Assembly (NCBI GenBank): GCA_031553935.1
Contig: JAVBKS010000062.1
Span: 1-18,451, forward strand
DNA: 18,451 nucleotides
Source: JAISDD01 sp031553935
GTDB taxonomy: Bacteria; Bacillota; Syntrophomonadia; Syntrophomonadales; Syntrophomonadaceae
Reading direction: 5' to 3'
Of the stretch, positions 1 to 7,122 are shown piece after piece. Under the pieces are notes generated by a model. The model saw only the letters and a list, made by a program, of their open reading frames with translations, made no database searches and was not told where the DNA came from. Both the position numbers and the translations under genes were made by a program. How positions within the stretch are numbered: position 1 is the first letter of the stretch; every line of letters starts with the position of its first letter.

Positions 1-201
1 ATGTGCCGTGTTTATTGTTATTCCTCTTTCTCTTTCCTCAGGCGCTTTGTCTATCGAATCATATGATGTCGCTACTGCTCCGCCTACTTTCGATAATACT
101 AATGTTATCGCTGCCGTTAATGTCGTCTTCCCATGATCTACATGTCCTATCGTTCCAATGTTAAGATGAGGTTTTGTCCTCTCGAATTTCGCTTTTGCCA
201 T
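1..201 (-). CDS. tuf: Translation elongation factor Tu, N-terminal part (cut by window edge)
   Basis: The first 67 residues of EF-Tu, the GTPase that brings aminoacyl-tRNA to the ribosome. The protein begins MAKAKFERTKPHLNIGTIGH and contains the G1 P-loop GHVDHGKT, then the switch region with the REREREGITI-type segment (here ERERGITINTAH), which is diagnostic of EF-Tu. The ATG at 201-199 is preceded by a GGTGA Shine-Dalgarno eight bases upstream. The rest of the gene lies beyond the left edge. It sits downstream of four tRNA genes on the same strand, an arrangement reminiscent of the tRNA-tufB transcription units of other bacteria, but a terminator hairpin at 287-311 separates it from the last tRNA. 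I saw no clear promoter of its own between that hairpin and the start. Confidence 0.97.
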   Translation of the reverse strand, partial: MAKAKFERTKPHLNIGTIGHVDHGKTTLTAAITLVLSKVGGAVATSYDSIDKAPEERERGITINTAH

Positions 202-286
202 CCTTTTTCTCACCTTTCCTGTTTATTTCCAATAGCCGTAACAAATGGTATTGAATTCTATTCTACCCAATAAAACATAATAATAA

Positions 287-311
287 AAGAAGTGAGTAAA
301 CCTCACTTCTT
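287..311 (-). terminator. Intrinsic terminator after tRNA-Met
   Basis: A perfect 10-bp stem, AAGAAGTGAG with CTCACTTCTT, and a 5-nt loop. On the minus strand it is followed by a T-rich tail (TTTTATTATTAT). It lies 12 bases past the tRNA-Met CCA end and about 85 bases before the tuf start, so it would end or attenuate the tRNA transcript before tuf. Confidence 0.8.
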
Positions 312-322
312 AAAAAGTTCTA

Positions 323-399
323 TGGTAGCGGCGAAGGGATTCGAACCCCTGACACTACGGGTATGAACCGTATGCTCTAGCCAGCTGAGCTACGCCGCC
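323..399 (-). tRNA. tRNA-Met (CAT), elongator type
   Basis: The 77-nt cloverleaf reads from 399 down to 323. The acceptor stem is GGCGGCG paired with CGCCGCT (one G-U), the D-arm is AGCTCAGCTGG-like, the anticodon stem TACGG/CCGTA encloses loop TTCATAC with anticodon CAT, and the T-arm contains GGTTCGAATCC. CCA is encoded. The fully paired acceptor end, without the initiator C1-A72 mismatch, marks it as the elongator. It is the last of four tRNAs before tuf. A CAT anticodon can also belong to a lysidine-modified tRNA-Ile, but this sequence resembles the standard Firmicute elongator tRNA-Met. Confidence 0.95.
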
Positions 400-403
400 A
401 TAG

Positions 404-479
404 TGGAGCCCATAACCGGACTTGAACCGGTGACCTTATCCTTACCAAGGATACGCTCTGCCGACTGAGCTATATGGGC
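404..479 (-). tRNA. tRNA-Thr (GGT)
   Basis: A 76-nt cloverleaf with acceptor stem GCCCATA/TATGGGC, discriminator T and encoded CCA. The anticodon arm TATCC-TTGGTAA-GGATA carries anticodon GGT, and the T-loop contains GGTTCAAGTCC. Only four bases separate it from tRNA-Met, so the two are surely co-transcribed. Confidence 0.96.
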
Positions 480-695
480 AGTTGTCCTTGATCGGAACCC
501 AACTCGCAGTCATTTAGTATGCTTACTGCATATTAATCTTCAAAGTAAGCTTGCCGAAAACCCGTCGGGTGTTGAATTTCTAATTGCGCTTCTATTGTTA
601 CAGGAGTGCAACTCTAAATCCTTTTGCAAAACAGAGTGTCATTGCTGCCCCTTCGGGGCTTTAAACAAAAATCCCTTAGCGGGATTAAAATTTTA
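480..695 (-). other. Spacer splitting the tRNA cluster, with several small hairpins
   Basis: A 216-base gap between tRNA-fMet and tRNA-Thr. It holds the terminator-like hairpin at 664-686, a GCCCC/GGGGC tetranucleotide-scale hairpin at 647-659, a tiny ACCC/GGGT hairpin near 560-570, and a 7-bp inverted repeat GCTTACT/AGTAAGC at 521-550. No protein or further tRNA is visible. I could not identify a convincing promoter for the downstream tRNA-Thr/tRNA-Met pair, so they may depend on read-through or processing. Confidence 0.5.
664..686 (-). terminator. Probable terminator after tRNA-fMet
   Basis: On the minus strand AATCCC pairs with GGGATT across a 5-nt loop, and the right arm runs straight into TTTTG. 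It begins about 10 bases beyond the tRNA-fMet CCA end. The stem is only 6 bp, so termination could be partial and let the tRNA-Thr/tRNA-Met part be transcribed. Confidence 0.5.
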
Positions 696-771
<76 letters not shown>

Positions 772-778
772 TCATTAA

Positions 779-863
779 TGGTGGAGGGAGAAGGATTCGA
801 ACCTTCGAAGGCGTCGCCAACAGATTTACAGTCTGCCCCCTTTGGCCGCTTGGGTATCCCTCC
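779..863 (-). tRNA. tRNA-Tyr (GTA)
   Basis: An 85-nt class II tRNA with a long variable arm. The acceptor stem is GGAGGGA/TCCCTCC, the anticodon arm CAGA-CTGTAAA-TCTG carries anticodon GTA, the variable arm is GGCGACGCC-like, and CCA is encoded. It is first in the cluster, 88 bases downstream of a near-consensus promoter. Confidence 0.96.
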
Positions 864-950
864 ATAAAAGGATAAACCTCTCGCCATGCTGATTATCTTT
901 GATCACAGCACTAAACTTGAACAAAGTATGTTTAGCAATCAGCAAAAATA

Positions 951-979
951 ATTATATTAAAAGACTCTCGAATAGTCAA
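951..979 (-). promoter_or_regulatory. Sigma-A-type promoter of the tRNA cluster
   Basis: Reading the minus strand, the -35 TTGACT (979-974), a 17-base spacer and a perfect -10 TATAAT (956-951) lie about 80-90 bases before tRNA-Tyr. This is one of the strongest promoters in the window, as expected for stable RNA. Confidence 0.88.
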
Positions 980-1058
980 GGCATTATTAAATCTTTTTTT
1001 ATTCTAGTAATCTTTCCTCAATAAAACACAAATCTATGAATAATTATTCGTAAATTAA

Positions 1059-1080
1059 TACCGCTAATTGCGTAGCGGTA
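1059..1080 (-). terminator. Hairpin downstream of the PilZ gene, possible terminator
   Basis: TACCGCTA pairs with TAGCGGTA, a perfect 8-bp stem with a 6-nt loop, about 100 bases past the PilZ stop codon. The downstream minus-strand sequence is AT-rich but lacks a real T-run, so it could also be an mRNA 3'-end stabiliser. Confidence 0.4.
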
Positions 1081-1181
1081 ACATATATGTTGATTCGAAA
1101 TAATGCTATGGCTCATAAAGCAAAGGAAAATAAAGAGGAATTATTTCAATAAAAATAATCCCCGATACTAAGACTATTCCT

Positions 1182-1898
1182 TTATGCTTTGACTTCCTTT
1201 TTCACATTGTTGCCTATATATGTACGTTGTCTTTTCATGATCCAGCTGATAATAACATCTCGATCTTCTTCCTTAATGTTGGTGAATTTTATCCCGACAT
1301 TATATACCGGATCTCCTGCTTTGCTATTCATGCGCTCTTCAATTCTCATAACACTACCCTCTAATAACATGGGAGCCGGTTCGCCAATGTCGAAAAGAAA
1401 TTTCACTTTCATTCCGATTTCGAGCATTTCTAAAGTTAAAAAGCTAAGTCCGCCAGCACTGATATCCCATAATTGGTCGATATTGTAGTCGCCCTGATTA
1501 TAATAAACAACATCTCTAGCTGCCGTCCATTGTAGGCTCGCATCTGTTCTAAACCGATAGTATTTGCGTTTTTGGGCTTCTCCTGAGGGTAATTTCACTA
1601 CGCTATCCGCCCATTTGCGTTTATATCGCTCAGTCACTAAACGCTGCATGTTTTTTTTCTGAAATCGAGATAAGCTCATCACTAACACTACTAAACATGC
1701 TACTAATACAATCAAAATCATACCGAGTAAGCCGATAATACTTAAACCTTGACTATTAGTAAATGTCGAATTAAGACTACTAGACAATTCCGTCCAAGTT
1801 ATGGCTTGTGCGGTACCTATCATACCTACATTAAAAATCAACGAAATGAAACCAAGTAAAAATAAAATTATGATTCTACGCCTCATACTTGCTAACAC
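1182..1898 (-). CDS. Membrane-anchored PilZ domain protein (c-di-GMP receptor)
   Basis: A 238-residue protein that probably senses cyclic di-GMP at the membrane. Residues 9-30 are a hydrophobic signal or anchor segment ending near an AQA-like cleavage site, and residues 52-76 form a second strong membrane helix followed by a basic stretch. The cytoplasmic C-terminal part is a PilZ domain: the RxxxR motif is R111-K-Y-Y-R115, and the second signature DxSxxG is D145-I-S-A-G-G150, both complete, so ligand binding is expected. The start is GTG at 1898, placed by GGAGAGGAG ending four bases upstream. An internal ATG four codons later would be badly spaced. Two overlapping TATAAT-like boxes lie near 1986-1999, but no good -35 was seen. 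The output partner is unknown. A diguanylate cyclase is encoded at 10738-12270. Confidence 0.9.
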   Translation of the reverse strand: MLASMRRRIIILFLLGFISLIFNVGMIGTAQAITWTELSSSLNSTFTNSQGLSIIGLLGMILIVLVACLVVLVMSLSRFQKKNMQRLVTERYKRKWADSVVKLPSGEAQKRKYYRFRTDASLQWTAARDVVYYNQGDYNIDQLWDISAGGLSFLTLEMLEIGMKVKFLFDIGEPAPMLLEGSVMRIEERMNSKAGDPVYNVGIKFTNIKEEDRDVIISWIMKRQRTYIGNNVKKEVKA

Positions 1899-2076
1899 TT
1901 TTCTCCTCTCCTATTTTTATCGCAGAGAAATTGCCAATAATTGTGTATAGATTCCTTATTTTCCTAAATTGCAACTTCTACCAACATTATATCATTATAT
2001 TCCTATGAAATTAATCGAATTTTAAGGCAATTTATATTAACCATAATTATACACTTTCGGATCTATAAAAATGCAT

Positions 2077-2106
2077 AAAAAAAGAGACTAGTTTTAATCT
2101 AATCTC
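2077..2106 (-). terminator. Intrinsic terminator of the zinc-ribbon gene
   Basis: On the minus strand GAGATTAG pairs with CTAGTCTC (8 bp, one G-U pair) over a 7-nt loop and runs into seven T residues, about 33 bases after the stop codon. It separates this gene from the PilZ gene. Confidence 0.88.
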
Positions 2107-2138
2107 CGGTAAATATCAAATAAAATTAATAGTAGTAA

Positions 2139-2444
2139 TTAGTAGTTGTTGCGTCTAGCTTGGAAGCAATCTCTGCAATAAACAGGTCTGTCACCAGTTG
2201 GCTCAAATGGAACAGTGGTTTCTTGATTACAAGAAGCACAAATGGTGCTAAAAACCGGACGGTCTTCTCTATAGCGAGAATTTCCGCCATATCCATTACG
2301 CTGTTGCTTGCGTGCTTTACGACAGTCTGCACACCTACCCGGTTCATTCTCAAAACCTTTTTCCGCATAGAATTCTTGCTCCGATGCTGAAAACAAAAAT
2401 TCACATCCACAGTCTTTACAGCTCAAGTATTTATCAGTGAACAA
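2139..2444 (-). CDS. Small double zinc-ribbon protein (CxxC-x17-CxxC)
   Basis: A 101-residue basic protein with two zinc-ribbon-like modules. The N-terminal module uses C9/C12 and C38/C41 (CKDC, CADC). The C-terminal one uses C69/C72 and C90/C93 (CASC, CRDC) with exactly 17 residues between the pairs, matching the CxxC-x17-CxxC family common in anaerobic Firmicutes. The linker (about 43-63) is rich in Gly, Arg, Asn and Tyr. Function is unknown; nucleic-acid binding is an inference from charge and zinc fingers. The start is TTG at 2444, eight bases after AGGGAG, with no better in-frame ATG nearby. The gene has its own promoter (2522-2551) and terminator (2077-2106), so it is monocistronic. Confidence 0.88.
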   Translation of the reverse strand: MFTDKYLSCKDCGCEFLFSASEQEFYAEKGFENEPGRCADCRKARKQQRNGYGGNSRYREDRPVFSTICASCNQETTVPFEPTGDRPVYCRDCFQARRNNY

Positions 2445-2521
2445 TCTTTTATCTCCCTTCTGGGGATTACTCTTGGACTCTAGCTCCCCTCAAAGGGACT
2501 CTGACAGAACAAGGCATTTGA

Positions 2522-2551
2522 ATTATATCTTATTTAAAAATAATTTGTCAA
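2522..2551 (-). promoter_or_regulatory. Promoter of the zinc-ribbon gene
   Basis: On the minus strand a perfect TTGACA (2551-2546), an 18-base spacer and a perfect TATAAT (2527-2522), giving a leader of about 70 bases. A palindrome, ATCTAG-N2-CTAGAT (2557-2570), sits six bases upstream of the -35 and may be an operator or the 3'-end hairpin of the upstream flavoprotein gene. Confidence 0.88.
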
Positions 2552-2610
2552 ATGAAATCTAGTGCTAGATAGTATCAATTGCTTTTTTTGTAAGGAAGTC
2601 AAATTATGGA

Positions 2611-3852
2611 CTAAGATCTTGCCGCTGACTTTCCGGCCAAAAAACCTGTGGAAAACGCGGCTTGGAGATTATAGCCTCCCGTAAAACCGTCAACATCGAT
2701 GATTTCTCCTGCAAAAAATAAACCCTTAATGAGTTTCGATTGCATTGTCTTAGGATTAATGTCCTTAATGTTGATCCCACCTGCTGTTACTATTGCTTCG
2801 GCAATTGATCTAGTACCTACAATAGTAACTGGTAGCTGCTTAATAAGCTTAAGCAGGTTTTCCCGTTCTAAACGACTTATTTGATGGCATACTTTATTTT
2901 CATTTAAGCCAGCTAATTGAATAATAATTGGTACTAAGCTCATAGGAAGTAGTTCTTTGACCATTTTATACAATCTCTTGTTAGAATTGTCGTTAATTAC
3001 CCTTTGTAGCCTCAGATCAAGTTTTTCGTAATCAAGCGCCGGTTTTAGATCTATAACTAGCAAGGCTTTTTTCTTACTTTTCTGAATATAGTCAGCGATT
3101 GTATTACTCATAGAGAGAATGATCGGTCCCGAAAGTCCATAATGAGTAAACAGCAATTCACCAAAATCAGAAATGATTTTTTTGCCTTCATGATTGTAGG
3201 CAGCCGCTTCAACATTTCTTAAACTCAAACCCTGCAAACTCTTAACCCACGCTTCTTTAGCAACCAATGGCACTAACGCCGGTCTAAGGTCAACAATTTT
3301 ATGTCCACAATCCTTTGCCCAGACATAACCATCTCCAGTCGAGCCGGTTCCCGGATATGATAATCCTCCGGTAGCTACTATAACGCAATCAGCATCAAAT
3401 GTTCCTTGGTTTGAATTTACCCCCTTGATCTGGTCGTGAGCCATAGCAAGCTTTGCAACTGTGGTTGAAGTTAACACTCTGACTTTAGCATCACGCATTG
3501 CCTGCACCAAAACTTCAATTACCCCGTCAGCTTTGTCGGATGTTGGAAACACCCTTTGTCCACGCTCGACTTTAGTTTTAAGACCCCGGCAGTTAAAGAA
3601 TTCTACCAGATCGAAATTCGACAATTCATGTAAGGCACTATGTAAAAATCGGCCATTATGTGCATACCCATCAATGAATTCGTCCTCGGAGACTGCATTA
3701 GTTATATTGCAGCGTCCTTTTCCGGTAATAGCCAGTTTGCGACCCAAGTTGCTGTTTTTTTCCAAGAGCAGAACCTGTGCTCCGCGTTCGGCCGCAGTAA
3801 TTGCAGCCATCATTCCGGCTGGTCCTCCTCCTATAACAATTACTTTTTTCAT
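2611..3852 (-). CDS. BaiN/HI0933-family FAD-dependent oxidoreductase
   Basis: A 413-residue flavoprotein of the HI0933/YhiN/BaiN family, whose members are often annotated as NAD(P)/FAD-dependent oxidoreductase or 'aminoacetone oxidase family' enzyme. The Rossmann FAD motif GGGPAG is at residues 8-13, followed by the acidic LLLEK strand end. The family signature GRKLAITGKGRCNITN is at 37-52. A YPGTGSTGDGY segment lies near the middle, and the C-terminus has the FAD-contact block GEIIDVDGFTGGYNLQ. Length is normal for the family. The substrate cannot be read from sequence. The ATG at 3852 is preceded by a three-codon reading frame whose stop overlaps it (3852-3863), and the only good Shine-Dalgarno serves that mini-frame. 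It is divergent from typA, with overlapping promoter regions. Confidence 0.92.
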   Translation of the reverse strand: MKKVIVIGGGPAGMMAAITAAERGAQVLLLEKNSNLGRKLAITGKGRCNITNAVSEDEFIDGYAHNGRFLHSALHELSNFDLVEFFNCRGLKTKVERGQRVFPTSDKADGVIEVLVQAMRDAKVRVLTSTTVAKLAMAHDQIKGVNSNQGTFDADCVIVATGGLSYPGTGSTGDGYVWAKDCGHKIVDLRPALVPLVAKEAWVKSLQGLSLRNVEAAAYNHEGKKIISDFGELLFTHYGLSGPIILSMSNTIADYIQKSKKKALLVIDLKPALDYEKLDLRLQRVINDNSNKRLYKMVKELLPMSLVPIIIQLAGLNENKVCHQISRLERENLLKLIKQLPVTIVGTRSIAEAIVTAGGINIKDINPKTMQSKLIKGLFFAGEIIDVDGFTGGYNLQAAFSTGFLAGKSAARS

Positions 3853-3863
3853 TATTTACTCAT
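3852..3863 (-). promoter_or_regulatory. Three-codon upstream frame (Met-Ser-Lys-stop) coupled to the flavoprotein start
   Basis: GGAG at 3876-3873 lies nine bases before an ATG at 3863 that opens ATG-AGT-AAA-TAA. The TAA shares its last A with the flavoprotein ATG (TAATG), while the same GGAG is 20 bases from the real start. This suggests termination-reinitiation or simple ribosome loading by the mini-frame. An alternative is that the flavoprotein start is just weakly initiated. Confidence 0.45.
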
Positions 3864-3911
3864 TTCTTTTATCTCCATAGTAATTATGTGACAAATACTA
3901 TTAAGAATCAA

Positions 3912-3939
3912 ATTATAAAGAAACCATTCCATACTGCAA
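3912..3939 (-). promoter_or_regulatory. Candidate promoter of the flavoprotein gene
   Basis: Minus strand: -35 TTGCAG (3939-3934), 16-base spacer, perfect -10 TATAAT (3917-3912). It stands back-to-back with the typA promoter, only five bases apart. Confidence 0.6.
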
Positions 3940-3944
3940 TTCGT

Positions 3945-3973
3945 TTGTATATAAATCATTGCCTTGCTATAAT
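3945..3973 (+). promoter_or_regulatory. Promoter of typA with extended -10
   Basis: -35 TTGTAT (3945-3950), 17-base spacer, TATAAT (3968-3973) preceded by TGC, which makes an extended -10. The leader to the typA start is about 47 bases. Confidence 0.78.
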
Positions 3974-4026
3974 GTGAATGTTGTAAATAATTAATTGAAA
4001 AGCTCTTAACAGTGGAAGGAATTATT

Positions 4027-5838
4027 ATGGATACCAATTCAATAAGAAATGTTGCCATCATTGCCCATGTTGACCATGGAAAAACTACCCTTGTGGATAA
4101 ACTGCTGCGTGTAAACCCTGAATTCAGAATTAGCCAAAACATGCCGGATCGAGTTATGGACAATAACGATATTGAAAGAGAACGCGGCATCACCATCCTA
4201 TCAAAAAACACTAGCATAGTTTACGAAGGAATTAAGATAAATATCGTAGATACTCCAGGACATGCTGATTTCGGCGGTGAAGTTGAACGCATCGTGCAGA
4301 TGGTAGATGGCGTTTTATTGCTGGTTGATGCTTTTGAAGGTGCGATGCCCCAGACTCGTTTTGTTTTAAAAAAGGCACTATCTGCAGGCCTAAAGCCTCT
4401 AGTGGTTATTAACAAAATCGATCGCCCCGGTGCTCGCCCGGAAGAAGTACTGGATAGTGTATTGGATTTGTTTATTGATCTTGAAGCCGCTGAAGAACAA
4501 TTAGATTTTTCTGCGGTTTATACTTCCGCGAAAAAGGGATATGCAAAACTTAAACTTAGCGATGAAAATATTGATATGAAGCCATTGCTGGATACAATTA
4601 TTGAGAAAATTCCTCCACCCTCAGGATCAGCTTCAGGTCCGCTGCAATTAATTATTTCTTCTATAGATTATGATAATTATGTCGGCCGAATAGGGATTGG
4701 CAAAATACATCGCGGGGTTATAAACAAAGGCCAAGATCTAATTCTTTGCAACCAGGACGGCAAAAATCAGCGAGCAAAATTAAACTACCTTTACAATTTT
4801 GACGGCCTTAAGCGGGTTGAGATAGCAATGGCTTCAGTAGGAGAAATTGTAGCGGTATCTGGGATAAACGATATCAATATTGGCGACTCAATATGCTCGC
4901 CCGATTGCATAGATCCCCTGCCATTTGTGCCTATTGATGAACCTACCTTGTCGATAAATTTTATTGTCAACGATAGCCCCATGGCTGGTTCAGAGGGGAC
5001 TTATGTTACCAGTAGACACCTGCGTGAACGATTGTTCAGAGAACTCTTATCCAATGTAGCCCTCCAAGTTGAAGAAATCAGCCCTGATTGTTTTAAGGTA
5101 GCCGGGCGGGGAGAACTACATCTATCAATATTAATTGAAACTATGCGGCGAGAAGGATATGAATTTGCTGTTACTCGCCCGGAAGTAATACTCAAGCAAG
5201 TAGACGGAGCACTTCTAGAGCCTATTGAAAGACTGTTTATCGAAGTTCCTGAAGAATATGTCGGACAAGTTATTGAATCAGTCGGCAAACGCAAAGGTGA
5301 ACTTAATCAAATGGATAACAGCCGCTCTGCTTTAGTAAAATTGGAGTTCTTAATACCAGCAAGAGGACTAATCGGCTTTTCATCTGAATTCCTTACTGAT
5401 ACCCGCGGCCATGGTATAATGAATCATATCTTTTCCTCTTATGAACCTCATAAAGGAGAAATTAATGTCAGAACCCGCGGCTCTTTAGTTGCTTCTGAAA
5501 GCGGGACAGCTGTTACATATGGTTTATTTAACGCTCAAGAGAGGGGTAACCTTTTTATATCTCCGGGAACTCCCGTCTACTCCGGCATGATTGTAGGTGA
5601 AAACTCTCGCACTATGGATATAACCGTCAATATTTGCAAGAAAAAGCAGCTAACTAACACTAGATCATCCGGTGCTGACGAAGCACTTCGTCTAACACCG
5701 CCTGCAATCATGACTTTAGAAAAATCTCTAGAATTCATTGCCGATGACGAATTATTAGAGATCACTCCAATCTCTTTAAGGCTGCGAAAAATGATTTTAG
5801 ATAAAACACAAAGGGAGCGTGCTCAGCGCCGGAAATAA
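4027..5838 (+). CDS. typA: Ribosome-associated GTPase TypA/BipA
   Basis: A 603-residue translational GTPase, of normal length for TypA/BipA, which binds the ribosome and helps 50S assembly and growth under stress or cold. G1 is AHVDHGKT (13-20), the effector loop has the family-typical NDIERERGITI, G3 is DTPGH, G4 is NKID and G5 has TSAKKG. EF-G-like domains II, III and V follow, then the TypA-specific C-terminal region with ARGLIGFSSEFLTDTRGHG and the basic tail ending RERAQRRK. I chose the ATG at 4027 because GGAAGGA ends six bases upstream; a GTG at 4012 would put the Shine-Dalgarno inside the gene. It converges with the nitroreductase gene, the two stop codons being seven bases apart. Confidence 0.97.
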   Translation: MDTNSIRNVAIIAHVDHGKTTLVDKLLRVNPEFRISQNMPDRVMDNNDIERERGITILSKNTSIVYEGIKINIVDTPGHADFGGEVERIVQMVDGVLLLVDAFEGAMPQTRFVLKKALSAGLKPLVVINKIDRPGARPEEVLDSVLDLFIDLEAAEEQLDFSAVYTSAKKGYAKLKLSDENIDMKPLLDTIIEKIPPPSGSASGPLQLIISSIDYDNYVGRIGIGKIHRGVINKGQDLILCNQDGKNQRAKLNYLYNFDGLKRVEIAMASVGEIVAVSGINDINIGDSICSPDCIDPLPFVPIDEPTLSINFIVNDSPMAGSEGTYVTSRHLRERLFRELLSNVALQVEEISPDCFKVAGRGELHLSILIETMRREGYEFAVTRPEVILKQVDGALLEPIERLFIEVPEEYVGQVIESVGKRKGELNQMDNSRSALVKLEFLIPARGLIGFSSEFLTDTRGHGIMNHIFSSYEPHKGEINVRTRGSLVASESGTAVTYGLFNAQERGNLFISPGTPVYSGMIVGENSRTMDITVNICKKKQLTNTRSSGADEALRLTPPAIMTLEKSLEFIADDELLEITPISLRLRKMILDKTQRERAQRRK

Positions 5839-5851
5839 GCTAGCCTTATTT
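5833..5851. terminator. Small symmetrical hairpin spanning both convergent stop codons
   Basis: AAATAAG-CTAGC-CTTATTT, a perfect 7-bp stem with a 5-nt loop that overlaps the typA TAA and the nitroreductase stop. It is AT-rich and lacks a long T-run on either side, so it would be a weak bidirectional terminator at best. Confidence 0.35.
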
Positions 5852-6370
5852 TGTATAATTATTATAGAAAACTGTCTGCTCGATCTGTTTACGAGTTTTA
5901 TTATGACGATCAGGTGACAAAGGCTCTTCATCAGCATAGCCAATAGCTAGGACACTTTTAGGGATAATGTTTTCCGGCAATCCAAATTCCTGCATGATTA
6001 TCTGCTTCTTGAAATTGCCAATCCATAAGCTCCCTAAGCCTAAATCAGTTGCCTGCAACATCATATGGACAGCAACAATACTAGTATCAATATCAGCTGA
6101 ATTATGCTGATCATATGACCGGACCCATGATTCACTTTCATCTGCACATATGATCAGCAATAATGGTGCCCCAAAAGTTCTAACACCCTTTTGTGCTTTG
6201 TCCATGGCATCCTTGCTACTAATAACTAATACTCGCTGCGGTTGGCGATTGGCAGCGGTGGGCGCAACTCTTCCCGCTTCAACGATCTGCGCAATTTTCT
6301 CACCCTCTACCGGCACTTGCTTGTATTTTCTAACCGAATAGCGCTTCTTAATCAATTCAATAAATGACAT
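5846..6370 (-). CDS. Nitroreductase-family FMN oxidoreductase
   Basis: A 174-residue member of the nitroreductase superfamily, homodimeric FMN enzymes that use NAD(P)H to reduce nitro compounds, quinones or flavins. The N-terminal KKRYSVRKYKQVPV contains the conserved R-x-S-x-R FMN-phosphate contact, AGRVAPTAANRQPQ is the usual second flavin segment, and the C-terminal half has MMLQATDLGLGSLWIG followed by LAIGYADEE. It is short, typical of the compact clostridial branch. The ATG at 6370 is chosen because GAGAGG lies five bases upstream; a start ten codons earlier has no such site. Specificity cannot be inferred. It is divergent from the PerR-boxed rubrerythrin gene, which fits a redox-stress setting without proving it. 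Confidence 0.9.
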   Translation of the reverse strand: MSFIELIKKRYSVRKYKQVPVEGEKIAQIVEAGRVAPTAANRQPQRVLVISSKDAMDKAQKGVRTFGAPLLLIICADESESWVRSYDQHNSADIDTSIVAVHMMLQATDLGLGSLWIGNFKKQIIMQEFGLPENIIPKSVLAIGYADEEPLSPDRHNKTRKQIEQTVFYNNYTK

Positions 6371-6458
6371 AATAACCTCTCTTTCCGAAAAATTAACCAT
6401 AACTTTTATTTGCTTGATTGTATTTTAATCCAGTACTATTTATATAACAATAAAACAG

Positions 6459-6487
6459 TTGCTAAAAGGCAACGGTTGATTTATAAT
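6459..6487 (+). promoter_or_regulatory. Promoter of the rubrerythrin gene
   Basis: -35 TTGCTA (6459-6464), 17-base spacer, perfect -10 TATAAT (6482-6487). The -35 lies in an inverted repeat GTTGC-N6-GCAAC (6458-6473), and the -10 is overlapped by the PerR-like box at 6481-6495, so initiation is likely repressor-controlled. Confidence 0.8.
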
Positions 6488-6495
6488 GATTACAA
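6481..6495 (+). promoter_or_regulatory. PerR-type operator over the -10 box
   Basis: TTATAATGATTACAA matches the known PerR box TTATAATNATTATAA at 13 of the 14 defined positions. It covers the -10 element and likely start site, where a bound repressor would block RNA polymerase. PerR control of rubrerythrin-type peroxidase genes is established in Clostridium acetobutylicum. Here the assignment rests on sequence match and context. Confidence 0.75.
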
Positions 6496-6530
6496 ATTAA
6501 TAAAGATTTTAATTAATGGAGGATGAAAGT

Positions 6531-7079
6531 ATGAAAAAATGGATTTGCAGTATCTGCGGTTATACACATGAAGGTCCAGAAGCTCCGGATAAATGTCCCC
6601 AATGTCAATCCAATAAAGATAAGTTTCTGGCAGCAGCAGAAGGTAAACGAGATTGGGCTGACCAACATGTTGTTGGTGTTGGCAAGGATGTAGATCCTCG
6701 CATAGTGGAGGGTCTTAAAAATAATTTTATGGGCGAATGCACTGAGGTTGGAATGTACCTTGCTATGAGCAGAGTGGCTGATCGCGAAGGATATCCTGAA
6801 GTAGCGGAAGCTTATAAGCGGATTGCTTGGGAAGAAGCAGAGCATGCTGCCAAATTTGCCGAGTTACTTGGAGAAGTGATCACTGACTCCACCGCTAAGA
6901 ATTTACAAATGCGAGCAGAAGCTGAATACGGAGCTTGTATAGGAAAGAAAGAATTGGCAACCCTTGCAAAACAGCTGAATCTAGATGCAATTCATGATAC
7001 CGTTCACGAAATGTGTAAAGATGAAGCACGCCATGGTTGTGCATTCGAAGGTTTATATAATCGTTATTTTGCCAAATAA
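6531..7079 (+). CDS. Reverse rubrerythrin (rubredoxin-ferritin-like peroxidase)
   Basis: A 182-residue non-haem diiron peroxidase with the domain order of reverse rubrerythrins: rubredoxin first, diiron domain second. The rubredoxin Fe ligands are C6, C9 (CSICGY) and C22, C25 (CPQC). The ferritin-like domain starts near residue 55 and carries the two ExxH signatures, E102-H105 (EEAEH) and E165-H168 (DEARH), plus further helix glutamates around 69-72. It reduces hydrogen peroxide, with electrons reaching the diiron site through the rubredoxin, and protects anaerobes during oxygen exposure. The ATG at 6531 has GGAGGA eight bases upstream; an ATG at 6516 contains that site and is less likely. 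The promoter is overlapped by a PerR-like operator. No clear terminator follows, except a degenerate hairpin in the repeat at 7123-7210. Confidence 0.95.
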   Translation: MKKWICSICGYTHEGPEAPDKCPQCQSNKDKFLAAAEGKRDWADQHVVGVGKDVDPRIVEGLKNNFMGECTEVGMYLAMSRVADREGYPEVAEAYKRIAWEEAEHAAKFAELLGEVITDSTAKNLQMRAEAEYGACIGKKELATLAKQLNLDAIHDTVHEMCKDEARHGCAFEGLYNRYFAK

Positions 7080-7122
7080 TAAATTAAAATAATTAGGTTT
7101 TTCTAAAACTGAATGTTAAGAA

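Larger units (their letters stand above)
864..1181. other. Spacer between the tRNA-Tyr gene and the PilZ gene
   Basis: About 320 bases without a gene. It holds the tRNA promoter at 951-979, a perfect 8-bp hairpin at 1059-1080, and an AT-only hairpin around 1141-1160 just past the PilZ stop codon. Nothing else recognisable was seen. Confidence 0.6.

Noticed and set aside
3852..4217. 121-codon minus-strand frame overlapping the typA start
   Set aside because: Antisense shadow of typA; only its last three codons (the ATG-AGT-AAA mini-frame) have a proper ribosome site.
5853..5867. Second PerR-like sequence, GTATAATTATTATAG
   Set aside because: Only the two end positions miss the consensus, but it lies inside the 3' end of the nitroreductase gene between convergent genes, where no promoter is expected.
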